Shown one piece after another: positions 1 to 6,259 of a stretch of DNA of 7,179 nucleotides. A model generated the notes under the pieces. The model ran no database searches. It had not been told where the DNA came from and saw only the letters and a program-made list of their open reading frames with translations. The DNA comes from Nitrososphaerales archaeon TH1177 (GTDB lineage: Archaea; Thermoproteota; Nitrososphaeria; Nitrososphaerales; Nitrososphaeraceae): the NCBI GenBank assembly GCA_014523515.1, contig JAATVJ010000157.1:1-7179 (forward strand). The letters run 5' to 3'. Within the stretch, counting starts at the first letter, position 1; every line of letters begins with the position of its first letter. The translations under genes and the position numbers were made by a program.

Positions 1-1182
1 AATACTATTCATACAACAACCCTTAAACAGCGTGTTGTTACTGCAAAGAATTTTCTTGAATTCAATGATATTGATATTAGTCCTAGGAAATTCAAGATAA
101 AAGTTAGGTTACCAAAAGATATTAAAAGAAATAGAGAAGCAATCGATAAAAATGATATTATAAATATTTTGAATAGTTGTTCTGATATCAAGTTAAAAAC
201 TTATGTTATGTTGTTGGCATCTACTGGATTAAGGGCAACAGAAGCGTTATCAATTCGTGTCAAAGATTTAGATCTTGAATCTTCGTCGCAACAAGCAAAA
301 GTTACCATAAGAGGAGAATATACCAAAACCAAAGTTGATAGATATGCATTTTTGACTAGAGAAATGGCAGAACAATTCAAAAAATGGTTAGATTACAAAT
401 ACAGAAAACGACGAGTTTGTGGTAGAGATAAAAATACCGGGGAATTAATTGATGAATACAGGACACCAGAAAAGACTCAAAATGATTTAGTATTTTCAAT
501 ACGCAATAATTATAATAAAACTAAAAAAAGTAATAATAATAATAGATTACAGAGGTCTAAACCTCAAAACAATTATTACTATATGACAACTTTATTCGCT
601 AAAACCTTAGATAGAATTGGAATGGGTTCTAGAGAAGATGAAGGAAGTAATGAAATTAGGAGAAGAAAAATAACACTGCATTCTATGAGACGCTTTGTAA
701 AAACTACAATATCCGACTTGGGTTATGCAGATTATTCTGAGTGGCAGATTGGTCATGCTGGTTCTACATACTGGCGGAAGAAGGATAGCGAAAAAGCAGA
801 AATATTCAAGAAAATTGAGCCTTATTTGACATTTCTAAATGTTCCACAATTGGAAAGACAGGGGGCAGATTTGCAAACAAAAATAGAAGAGTTACAGGAT
901 ATAAATCAACTATTAAGAAACAAGCAAAATGAAAAAGAAGAACAGATTAAAAAGTTAGAAGAATCTGTTGCATTTTTAGCCGACAAATTTAATGCATTTT
1001 TAGCAAGTCAACCTGGAAACAAAATCTTGTATGACGATAATGAAAATAATAAAGCAGGTCCAGGAATAGTTAAAGGAATAGAGTTAAAACCAGAAATAAA
1101 TAATAAAGTAGGTGGGGAGATAATTCCTTCTTCTAATTCTTCTACTTTTACTTCTGCTTACAGCAATAATAGGAAAAAGTAA
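1..1182 (+). CDS. Tyrosine recombinase / site-specific integrase, 5' end cut by window edge
   Basis: Would catalyse site-specific recombination between element and chromosome. The frame is open from base 1 with no stop, so the gene starts upstream; the TTG at 169 is internal. Counting codons from base 1, the remainder of an N-terminal core-binding domain is followed by the catalytic domain: Arg I in TGLRATEAL (codon 78), the HxxR box HSMRR (H227, R230), the IGH box (H252) and the likely nucleophile Tyr257 in STYW. These match the R-H-R-H-Y set of the family. An Asn/Lys-rich low-complexity insert lies around codons 170-190. After the catalytic Tyr comes a long heptad-like coiled coil (about codons 280-335), then a Ser/Thr-rich tail; most Xer-type enzymes end soon after the Tyr. 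The function call is strong. Whether the gene is intact upstream, or split by integration as in SSV-type elements, cannot be seen. Confidence 0.93.
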   Translation, partial: NTIHTTTLKQRVVTAKNFLEFNDIDISPRKFKIKVRLPKDIKRNREAIDKNDIINILNSCSDIKLKTYVMLLASTGLRATEALSIRVKDLDLESSSQQAKVTIRGEYTKTKVDRYAFLTREMAEQFKKWLDYKYRKRRVCGRDKNTGELIDEYRTPEKTQNDLVFSIRNNYNKTKKSNNNNRLQRSKPQNNYYYMTTLFAKTLDRIGMGSREDEGSNEIRRRKITLHSMRRFVKTTISDLGYADYSEWQIGHAGSTYWRKKDSEKAEIFKKIEPYLTFLNVPQLERQGADLQTKIEELQDINQLLRNKQNEKEEQIKKLEESVAFLADKFNAFLASQPGNKILYDDNENNKAGPGIVKGIELKPEINNKVGGEIIPSSNSSTFTSAYSNNRKK

Positions 1183-1236
1183 ATTTTCTAAAAATTCTAA
1201 TTGATACTATTTTTGTATCTATTTGATAATATTAAT
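1183..1236. terminator. Convergent intergenic region with oligo-T tracts, probable bidirectional termination
   Basis: Fifty-four AT-rich bases separate the converging stop codons of the integrase and the minus-strand gene. The plus strand has a T5 run at 1210-1214, inside a small inverted repeat (GATAC at 1203-1207, GTATC at 1215-1219). The minus strand has a T5 run opposite 1190-1194. Archaeal RNA polymerase can terminate at oligo-T without a stem, so the T tracts are the main evidence; the 5-bp stem is too weak to rely on. Confidence 0.4.
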
Positions 1237-1890
1237 TTAAAAATTTATTGGACGGTTTGGCTCTCTTGCTTGGTCTTCTCTCTTTTTTTCAGAGTTTCTG
1301 TATCTTGCAGAAAACATCCTACACCATATAAGTGCTCTACCAACATCTGGATTAACAATTGTATTGGTTACTGAATCGCCAAGATTTTCATCAATTACAG
1401 TTAAGTATAAAATTTTATTATATAGGACATTTTGTATTGATGAAATTAATTCTAAACGAAAGTTATTTGGATCCATATTTGTATCCCATTTTAGTATAGA
1501 TTGTAAAAGTCTTGTTACTATGTTATCTTCATATTTTTTTGCATTTTGACCACTAAAACCCAATAGTTCCTTTACATCCTCTTCATATACATCTCTTAAT
1601 TCTGGATGTTCTGCTAAATTGTCAAAAAATACTATTAAATTAGCCATAGAACGAAAAATATGATTATTTAAAACATCTACTTTTCTGCGATCTAAATATT
1701 TTTTCGTTTTATTTAGTTTTACTTTTTCTTCTTTTGGTATGTCTCCTTCTCCCGCTACTTTTCTTTTTTGCCATCCTTCAACCAATTGAAAATATCGTAA
1801 CTGATCTTTCAATAAATTCCTCAACGTATCAGAACATACGTAACTATTTTTAGTGATATCGCCATTTTTCTGCTTATTATTCGAAACCAT
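1237..1890 (-). CDS. Hypothetical protein, 217 aa, divergent from the replication operon
   Basis: I do not recognise the family. The protein is soluble, highly charged and predicted mostly helical. It has a Lys/Arg-rich N-terminal third (KRK, KEEK and KKYLDRRK segments around residues 40-70) and a more hydrophobic helical middle (FRSMANLIVFFDNLAEHPEL, about residues 79-98). The C-terminal helix holds RALIWCRMFSARYR before a charged end. There is no signal peptide or membrane segment and no obvious zinc or helix-turn-helix motif. The ATG at 1890 lies about 25 bases from a TATA-like box, which fits a leaderless message and supports this start. It is the only minus-strand gene in the element and diverges from an AbrB-type regulator, a layout often seen for a control or accessory gene; that role is inference only. 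The ORF is convincing because of its length and clean boundaries. Confidence 0.8.
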   Translation of the reverse strand: MVSNNKQKNGDITKNSYVCSDTLRNLLKDQLRYFQLVEGWQKRKVAGEGDIPKEEKVKLNKTKKYLDRRKVDVLNNHIFRSMANLIVFFDNLAEHPELRDVYEEDVKELLGFSGQNAKKYEDNIVTRLLQSILKWDTNMDPNNFRLELISSIQNVLYNKILYLTVIDENLGDSVTNTIVNPDVGRALIWCRMFSARYRNSEKKREDQAREPNRPINF

Positions 1891-1931
1891 AAAACCTTAT
1901 AGTTACCCTATTTATTATATCTATCGCTATC
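1891..1931. promoter_or_regulatory. Divergent promoter region with TATA-like boxes for both directions
   Basis: Only 41 bases separate two divergent start codons. For the minus-strand gene, ATATAATAAATA (read 1920 to 1909) is centred about 25 bases from the ATG, the normal archaeal TATA spacing for a leaderless transcript. For the AbrB-type gene the best candidate is CTTATAG (1896-1902), centred about 33 bases from the ATG. The two boxes lie within about 15 bases, so expression of the two sides could be mutually exclusive. An operator for the adjacent AbrB protein is plausible here, but I see no clear palindrome. Confidence 0.45.
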
Positions 1932-2123
1932 ATGGAAATAAGCAAACCAATCATAATCAAAACGTGGAAAGGAAATGGAAATGGGTCTATTTTAGCAACA
2001 ATTCCTATTAAAATTGCAAAACAATACAATTTAGAAGAACCTTCTCATTTAGTTCTAGAACAACATCAAGATGGAATTTTCTTAAAAAAGTTAGAATTGT
2101 CGAAAGGAAGTATACAAAATTGA
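1932..2123 (+). CDS. AbrB/SpoVT-type swapped-hairpin DNA-binding protein, 63 aa
   Basis: This is a small transcription-regulator-type protein. Residues 19-56 have the AbrB/MazE swapped-hairpin pattern: a short strand with SILATIPIKIAKQYNL, where a Pro-x-x-[IL]-A-[KR] turn precedes a hydrophobic Leu, then a second strand pair with SHLVLEQHQDGIFLKKLEL. Members of this family dimerise into a barrel that binds DNA, and in plasmids they serve as antitoxins, partition-control proteins or autorepressors. No toxin of recognisable type lies beside it, so I favour a regulator of this operon acting on the upstream divergent promoter; that is inference. The ATG at 1932 is the first start after the divergent gene. 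The stop overlaps the next gene's start by three bases, which implies translational coupling. Confidence 0.8.
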   Translation: MEISKPIIIKTWKGNGNGSILATIPIKIAKQYNLEEPSHLVLEQHQDGIFLKKLELSKGSIQN

Positions 2124-2356
2124 TTTTTAGTCCTATATATCGAGAAAATAAATCAATAGTAGATAATTATTGGTTACATTGGTATTTCAATTTTGAAGAG
2201 ATAATCCAGAGGATTAGTAGGATGGTAGAGGAACTTTTAATATACAATCCGTTAATAGATCGTAATGAAGCAATAAAAATCCTAAAAAGAGACAATCCTG
2301 AAACTTTGAAAATCTTTGCAATTAGTGATTTTAAGAGGTACATTTCAACAAAATGA
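2120..2356 (+). CDS. Small hypothetical protein, 78 aa, TTG start
   Basis: Family not recognised. The likely start is the TTG at 2120, which overlaps the preceding TGA stop and has a purine-rich GGAAG (2106-2110) nine bases upstream; the next in-frame ATG (2222) would leave only the last 44 residues. The N-terminal half is aromatic-rich (YWLHWYFNFEE) and the C-terminal half is a charged helical stretch (DRNEAIKILKRDNPETLKIF). There is no cysteine or membrane segment. It sits between the AbrB-type gene and another small unknown, with overlaps at both ends, so it is almost certainly co-translated with the replication genes. A small accessory or DNA-binding partner is possible but not shown. Confidence 0.6.
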   Translation: MIFSPIYRENKSIVDNYWLHWYFNFEEIIQRISRMVEELLIYNPLIDRNEAIKILKRDNPETLKIFAISDFKRYISTK

Positions 2357-2706
2357 ATAAAAAAGAAGTAAAGAAGTTAATAACAACCGATCCCGAAGCG
2401 ATTACTAATACTACCTATAGTAATAATATAAATAACAAGTTAATAAATAAATCGATTCTTCCTAATAATACTATTAATACCACTGATAAAACTAGACCAA
2501 AAAATTACGAATTGTATAATATTGTATCTGAAACTGGAGATTCAATCTATTCTCCACAATATGAAGAATTTGTACCATTAGATGATATAGGTCAGGTCTT
2601 CGTTTCAGAGACTGCAATAAAAGAAGAAATTGTAAATAGAATAATAATTGACCATCACCACCAGAGGTTAGGACCCTCTTTAAACAATAATAAAAATGGC
2701 TACTAA
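2353..2706 (+). CDS. Asn/Thr-rich hypothetical protein, 117 aa
   Basis: The start ATG overlaps the previous TGA (ATGA), and the last 11 bases overlap the helicase gene, so it is embedded in the operon. The first half (residues 15-50) is low-complexity and probably disordered, dominated by Asn, Thr and Ile. The second half is more ordered looking (YELYNIVSETGDSIYSPQYE), then EEFVPLDDIGQVFVSETAIKEE and a His-rich patch DHHHQR near residue 102. I recognise no domain. Its position directly before the helicase, with coupled translation, suggests a replication accessory factor, but the composition alone cannot support that. Start choice is fairly secure from the overlap; function is unknown. Confidence 0.6.
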   Translation: MNKKEVKKLITTDPEAITNTTYSNNINNKLINKSILPNNTINTTDKTRPKNYELYNIVSETGDSIYSPQYEEFVPLDDIGQVFVSETAIKEEIVNRIIIDHHHQRLGPSLNNNKNGY

Positions 2707-4471
2707 TAATAGTAGCGATAACGTCAATAATAAAGATAATTCAGAAATTAGTTTAGACCTCACTAATGAATTAAAAAAAGAAAGTATTATTCAAAAGTTT
2801 GTCAAGAATACCAAAGAAAATTATATTGAGATAGAACTTAACCACAAATATAAAGAAAGTAGTATAATTATTCCAACTACCGTTATCAAAAAGAAAAAGA
2901 ATAATGAAGGTTGGAATTACTTTAAAGAATCAGTAAGAAAAGAACTCAGAGATTATGGAATTAGTAGAGAGCATATCAACCAGATAACAACTGTTCTATC
3001 TCGTAATTATAAACTTGTATCTGAAATCAATGATAATGATGATGATAATAATAATTCAACCTATGATAATAGTGAACAAGAACTAGTAAGTGAAGATCAA
3101 GGTGAAGAAGAAGAACGTAAATTTTTGCCTCAGGTATTGGTTGAACTTGTATTAGAAAATTCTATCAAATTATTCAAAGACGAATTTAAAGTTCCTCATA
3201 TCCAAGTCATATTAGGAGATCATTATGAAACATTACCAATAGATAGCACCAAATTCAAACGATATTTATTAAAATTATATTATGATACAAAAGATGGCAA
3301 GATTGCTAATACAGAGGCGGTTAATAGTGCGATTTCACAATTGGAATCCAAAGCATTCTATGAAGGCAGAACGATTCCTTTACATTTGAGAGTAGCATGG
3401 GCAAATCCTGATACCACAGATACAATCTACTATGATTTATCCGATGAAAAAAATAGATGTATTAAAATTACTAAAGACGGTTGGGAAATTGTAGAAAATC
3501 AGACTGATGTTCTATTTAGAAGATACGATAATTTAATACCACAAGTTGAACCAATAAGATCACCAACAACTACTACTAGTATTGACAGCATGTACGGCAT
3601 TGACAGCAAAATGTTCGACGAATTCATATCCTTGTTTAATATAAAACCAAATAAAGAAAATACTGCTGAAGATATCAAGTTGCTCCTAAAATGCTACATT
3701 ATATCCTTACCTATCCCAGAGATTCCAAAACCTATAAAATTACTTCATGGAGAACAAGGTGGAGCAAAATCTACATTTCAGGAACTTATTAAAATGTTGA
3801 TAGATCCAAGTGTTACACAAACGCTAACATTTCCAAGAGATTCTAATGAATTTATTCAACAGTTATCGCATAACTATATTGCATATTATGATAATGTTTC
3901 AGTAATTCAGGATTGGATTTCTGATCTATTATGTAGGGCAGTAACAGGGAGTAGTTTTTCAAAAAGGGCATTATATACTAATGACGACGACATTTACTAT
4001 AACTTTAAACGAATTATTGGAATTAACGGTATTGATTTAGCAGCCACCAAGGCGGATCTATTGGATAGAAGTATAATAACACAAACTGAAAGAATAGACA
4101 AGAAAGATCGTCTTAAAATTAAAAAGATATGGGAAAAATTCAATCAATTAAAACCCTATGTTCTTGGATATATTTTTGATATATTAGCGAAAGTATTACG
4201 ATACAAAGAAGAACATGGAGAAATTGATTTTCCAAATGGATTAAACAGAATGGCAGATTGGGAAGAGTATGCAGAAATTATTTCTAGGTGCATGGGTAAT
4301 CCAGATGGTGAATTCCAACGAGTCTATCAAGAAAACACAGGTGTGCAGGTTGATGAAGCAATTGAATCAAGTCATTTGTCACAAACAATATTAGAATTCA
4401 TGACTGAAGAAATAGTAATTGGGACAGATGAAGCAACAGGAAATGAAATCAAAAATATAAGAGAGGAATAA
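2696..4471 (+). CDS. SF3/AAA+-like replicative helicase ATPase, ends at an in-frame TAA
   Basis: Probable DNA-unwinding ATPase of the element's replication module. Order of regions: a charged N-terminal part with an acidic Asn/Asp/Glu linker (about residues 105-140); a beta-rich domain (about 150-290) of the type that precedes the ATPase in many plasmid and phage helicase-like proteins (LHLRVAWANP, IYYDLSD, GW and FRR signatures); then the ATPase core. Walker A is GEQGGAKST (residues 352-360, Lys358). The Walker B-like strand is YIAYYDN (Asp399). Sensor 1 is IGINGID (Asn444). An LLDRS box (Arg458) is the likely arginine finger region. The core is followed by helical LKPYVLGYIFDILAKVL. The stop at 4469-4471 comes just before a segment in the same frame that looks like the usual C-terminal winged helix, so this product is probably truncated or read through. 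It overlaps the upstream gene by 11 bases; the primase lies downstream. Confidence 0.85.
   Translation: MATNNSSDNVNNKDNSEISLDLTNELKKESIIQKFVKNTKENYIEIELNHKYKESSIIIPTTVIKKKKNNEGWNYFKESVRKELRDYGISREHINQITTVLSRNYKLVSEINDNDDDNNNSTYDNSEQELVSEDQGEEEERKFLPQVLVELVLENSIKLFKDEFKVPHIQVILGDHYETLPIDSTKFKRYLLKLYYDTKDGKIANTEAVNSAISQLESKAFYEGRTIPLHLRVAWANPDTTDTIYYDLSDEKNRCIKITKDGWEIVENQTDVLFRRYDNLIPQVEPIRSPTTTTSIDSMYGIDSKMFDEFISLFNIKPNKENTAEDIKLLLKCYIISLPIPEIPKPIKLLHGEQGGAKSTFQELIKMLIDPSVTQTLTFPRDSNEFIQQLSHNYIAYYDNVSVIQDWISDLLCRAVTGSSFSKRALYTNDDDIYYNFKRIIGINGIDLAATKADLLDRSIITQTERIDKKDRLKIKKIWEKFNQLKPYVLGYIFDILAKVLRYKEEHGEIDFPNGLNRMADWEEYAEIISRCMGNPDGEFQRVYQENTGVQVDEAIESSHLSQTILEFMTEEIVIGTDEATGNEIKNIREE
3582..3608 (+). 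repeat. Small array of the TTGACRGYA 9-base motif inside the helicase gene
   Basis: Two perfect copies of TTGACAGCA (3582-3590 and 3600-3608) flank a degenerate third unit TGTACGGCA (3591-3599, 7 of 9 to TTGACGGCA), giving three 9-base units end to end. They encode IDSMYGIDS in the linker between the beta-rich domain and the ATPase (residues 296-304). The motif is the same as in the larger array in the gene's 3' part. Confidence 0.65.
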
Positions 4472-4681
4472 ACCGGAACACCAACAGAACTACATACAGA
4501 ACTTCTAAACATTGCAATAGGAAAATTAAATCTAATTGTATCAAAGTCAAAATCTTTCCCTAAATCTGCTAGTAGTCTCACACGTAAAATTAATAGTGTA
4601 AAGACTAATCTGAGAGAAAAAGGTGTTGAAATTACAGCAGGAAAAGACGAAAAAGGTAAGAGGTTTATAAGTATTAACAAA
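4472..4681 (+). pseudogene. Detached C-terminal winged-helix segment of the helicase, in frame after the TAA
   Basis: Directly after the helicase stop, the same frame is open for 70 codons and reads TGTPTELHTELLNIAIGKLN, then FPKSASSLTRKINSVKTNLR and EKGVEITAGKDEKGKRFISI. The pattern GTPTEL...FPKS...LxRKxN...LREKGVEI is the familiar C-terminal winged-helix domain of phage and plasmid primase-helicases, where it follows the ATPase without interruption. No ATG, GTG or TTG codon occurs in this frame before the ATG at 4682, so the domain cannot easily be translated on its own. It is either expressed by readthrough of the TAA or dead. Good preservation of the domain suggests a recent mutation, a sequencing error, or real recoding. 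Confidence 0.7.
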
Positions 4682-4984
4682 ATGCCGTCAATACTGTCAA
4701 TGCCGTCAAAAACCACTGAGTCAAGCACGAATCAAGGTGAAAAATTTGACAGTAACTCAGACAATGGACAAATGCCGTCAAAAGTGCCGTCAAAAGAAAA
4801 TGGTGAAAATCAAGCACAAAAATCAACTCTTGACAGTATTGACAGTATTGACAGTAATTTGCAAACGAACAAGGAGGATCAGGAAAAAGAAAAAGAGAAA
4901 GAAGAATTAGAAGAAAAAGTCAGACTAGAGAAGTATCAAAGAGAGCAGGAAGAACAGAAGAATTGGAATATAGGACTTGAGTAA
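4682..4984 (+). CDS. Charged repeat-bearing tail, 100 aa: in-frame end of the helicase or a separate small protein
   Basis: This ATG-started ORF is in the same frame as the helicase and its winged-helix segment, with no stop between 4472 and here, so originally it was most likely the helicase C-terminus (full protein 762 aa). It is low-complexity: MPS/VPS and IDS tripeptide repeats (residues 1-60) created by the 9-base DNA repeats, then a Glu/Lys-rich helical or coiled-coil stretch (KEDQEKEKEKEELEEKVRLE). I see no catalytic motif and no convincing ribosome binding site before 4682. An independent protein is possible, but I judge the tail interpretation better. Its stop lies one base before the primase ATG at 4986. 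Confidence 0.5.
   Translation: MPSILSMPSKTTESSTNQGEKFDSNSDNGQMPSKVPSKENGENQAQKSTLDSIDSIDSNLQTNKEDQEKEKEKEELEEKVRLEKYQREQEEQKNWNIGLE
4683..4856. repeat. Nine-copy iteron-like array of TTGACRGYA in both orientations
   Basis: Copies in TGCCGTCAA or TACTGTCAA orientation lie at 4683-4691, 4692-4700 and 4701-4709 (tandem, no gap), 4773-4781 and 4785-4793. Copies in TTGACAGTA orientation lie at 4746-4754, and at 4830-4838, 4839-4847 and 4848-4856 (tandem, no gap). The two outer triplets form an imperfect 27-base inverted repeat (23 of 27 positions). All copies keep the same codon phase, giving MPS/VPS/ILS one way and IDS/LDS/FDS the other. Recurrence of one DNA word on both strands, encoding unrelated peptides, argues for selection on the DNA, such as binding sites for an initiator or regulator, or a replication origin. 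Function is inferred. Confidence 0.75.
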
Positions 4985-4985
4985 T

Positions 4986-6095
4986 ATGATATTACAATAC
5001 CAACAACAACAACAACAATTAAACAATGAAATACAACAAGGACTAGACTTTATCTTATCTCATTTTGAAGAGTCTTTGTTTCCTAGAAAGATATCAACTT
5101 ACAAGTCAAATAATAAACAGTTTCTAGTAAGAACTAGAGAGGAAGTTATTGATGCATTTACAGCGTCAAATTTTATAGATTGTAAAATAAATGCTTACCC
5201 ATATTTGACTGAGTATAAAGGGATTCAAAGATACAAACCAAATTTCATTTTTATAGACTTGGATAGAAATGATTTCAAAACAGAAAAAGGTTTTGAACTT
5301 GCTTTATCTACTACTTTAAAAAACATCAAAGAGAAATTAGATAGTAATTCATGTCCTACAGTATTAGAAACAGGTGGAGGTTATCATTTTTATCAACCCA
5401 TTTTTTGTCCAACTGCTCTAGAAAATGTAACCGAATTTCAAAGTTTTGGTAAGAAGCCATCACAAGAATTTTTAAGGTTTGCTAAAGATAATTTATCAAA
5501 CGGTAAAGCGGACAAACAAAATAATCCTTCATTTCGATCTTGTTTGCTTAGAATACCAGGATCAATAAATTCCAAGTATGACAAAAAAGTTACAATTGTC
5601 CAGAGATGGAATGGATATAGACCTCCTATACCTAGAGAGTTTATAGAAGAGTTTAGAACTTATTTGATTCAAAAAAAGATTGATGAGGCTAGACAGAAGC
5701 AAAAAATTCTTAGTATGAGAAATAAAAATCGTCATGCTAATAACTCAAAATATATTAATTATTATGAATGGATTGACACAAAGATACTTGCAAACTCATT
5801 TGAAGATTGTAGAAAAATTATAGTTGATTTGATTTTAGCACCCTACTTGATAAATATCAAAAAATTATCTTTTGAAGAGTCTTATCAGATAATTAATGAA
5901 TGGTTACAAAAATGTGATTTGTTATCTGAAAGGAAACTTGATTTTAATGCAAGATCTGTTGTTAACACTGCACTTGCTACAGCATACAAAAAACAGATAC
6001 CGCCTATGAGTATTATAACATTGAAAACGAATTACAAAGATTTGTACTTTTTACTTGAACAAAAAGGAGAAAGAAATGAGAAAGGAGACAACTAA
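4986..6095 (+). CDS. Archaeo-eukaryotic-type primase (PrimPol-like), 369 aa
   Basis: Would synthesise primers, and perhaps extend DNA, for replication of the element, working with the helicase upstream. The AEP catalytic signatures appear in order: motif I FIFIDLD with metal-binding Asp91 and Asp93; motif II GGGYHFY with His134; and the LRIPGSIN box (Arg189) followed by NSKYDKKVTIVQRW, typical of the PrimPol catalytic core. The C-terminal third is helical (LILAPYLINIKKLSFEESYQ) and resembles the accessory region after such cores. The N-terminus carries a glutamine run encoded by six CAA codons (5001-5018). I choose ATG 4986, with AGGA ten bases upstream, over TTG 4977, which overlaps the previous ORF and has no usable spacing. 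There is no fused helicase domain; primase and helicase are separate genes here. Homology to the family is strong; exact subfamily is uncertain. Confidence 0.85.
   Translation: MILQYQQQQQQLNNEIQQGLDFILSHFEESLFPRKISTYKSNNKQFLVRTREEVIDAFTASNFIDCKINAYPYLTEYKGIQRYKPNFIFIDLDRNDFKTEKGFELALSTTLKNIKEKLDSNSCPTVLETGGGYHFYQPIFCPTALENVTEFQSFGKKPSQEFLRFAKDNLSNGKADKQNNPSFRSCLLRIPGSINSKYDKKVTIVQRWNGYRPPIPREFIEEFRTYLIQKKIDEARQKQKILSMRNKNRHANNSKYINYYEWIDTKILANSFEDCRKIIVDLILAPYLINIKKLSFEESYQIINEWLQKCDLLSERKLDFNARSVVNTALATAYKKQIPPMSIITLKTNYKDLYFLLEQKGERNEKGDN
6084..6087 (+). promoter_or_regulatory. Strong Shine-Dalgarno GGAG deciding the start of the small membrane protein
   Basis: GGAG within AAAGGAGACA lies seven bases before the ATG at 6095, inside the end of the primase gene. 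It is one of the clearest ribosome binding sites in the window and selects the 54-aa frame over the overlapping 69-aa TTG frame. Confidence 0.65.
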
Positions 6096-6259
6096 TGAAA
6101 GAAATTCTTTCAAATTATGCGTACAAAGTGAAAGACAAAAAACATTTTATTTCACAAAGCAGATATATAATATTAACAGTAGTAGTAGTAATAGTAGTAG
6201 TAGAATGTTTCGTAATATTGCATGTTTTCACAATAAAAATAATGGTGTTAGTAGTATAG
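6095..6259 (+). CDS. Small single-span membrane protein, 54 aa
   Basis: This short gene starts at an ATG that shares its first base with the primase TAA stop (TAATG), behind a well placed GGAG, so translation is coupled to the primase. The N-terminus is polar and basic (MKEILSNYAYKVKDKKHF). From residue 24 a very hydrophobic stretch follows: YIILTVVVVIVVVECFVILH then VFTIKIMVLVV to the end, long enough for one or two membrane passes, with one Glu (37) and one Cys (38) inside. The Val run comes from a GTA triplet repeat (6179-6202). By the positive-inside rule the N-terminus would be cytoplasmic. An overlapping 69-aa frame (6055-6264) gives a Ser/Asn-rich product without ATG or ribosome site and is less likely. 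The role is unknown; small membrane proteins are common in viral and plasmid operons. Confidence 0.6.
   Translation: MKEILSNYAYKVKDKKHFISQSRYIILTVVVVIVVVECFVILHVFTIKIMVLVV

Noticed and set aside
9..191. 60-aa minus-strand ORF opposite the integrase
   Set aside because: It lies wholly opposite the clear integrase frame, starts and ends within it, and has no promoter or ribosome site; a shadow of AT-rich coding sequence.
1364..1549. 61-aa plus-strand ORF opposite the 217-aa gene
   Set aside because: Antisense shadow inside a longer, well bounded gene with a TATA-like promoter.
4372..4728. 118-aa minus-strand ORF across the helicase stop
   Set aside because: The plus strand here encodes recognisable helicase and winged-helix sequence; the antisense product is a hydrophobic, Ser-rich shadow without a promoter.
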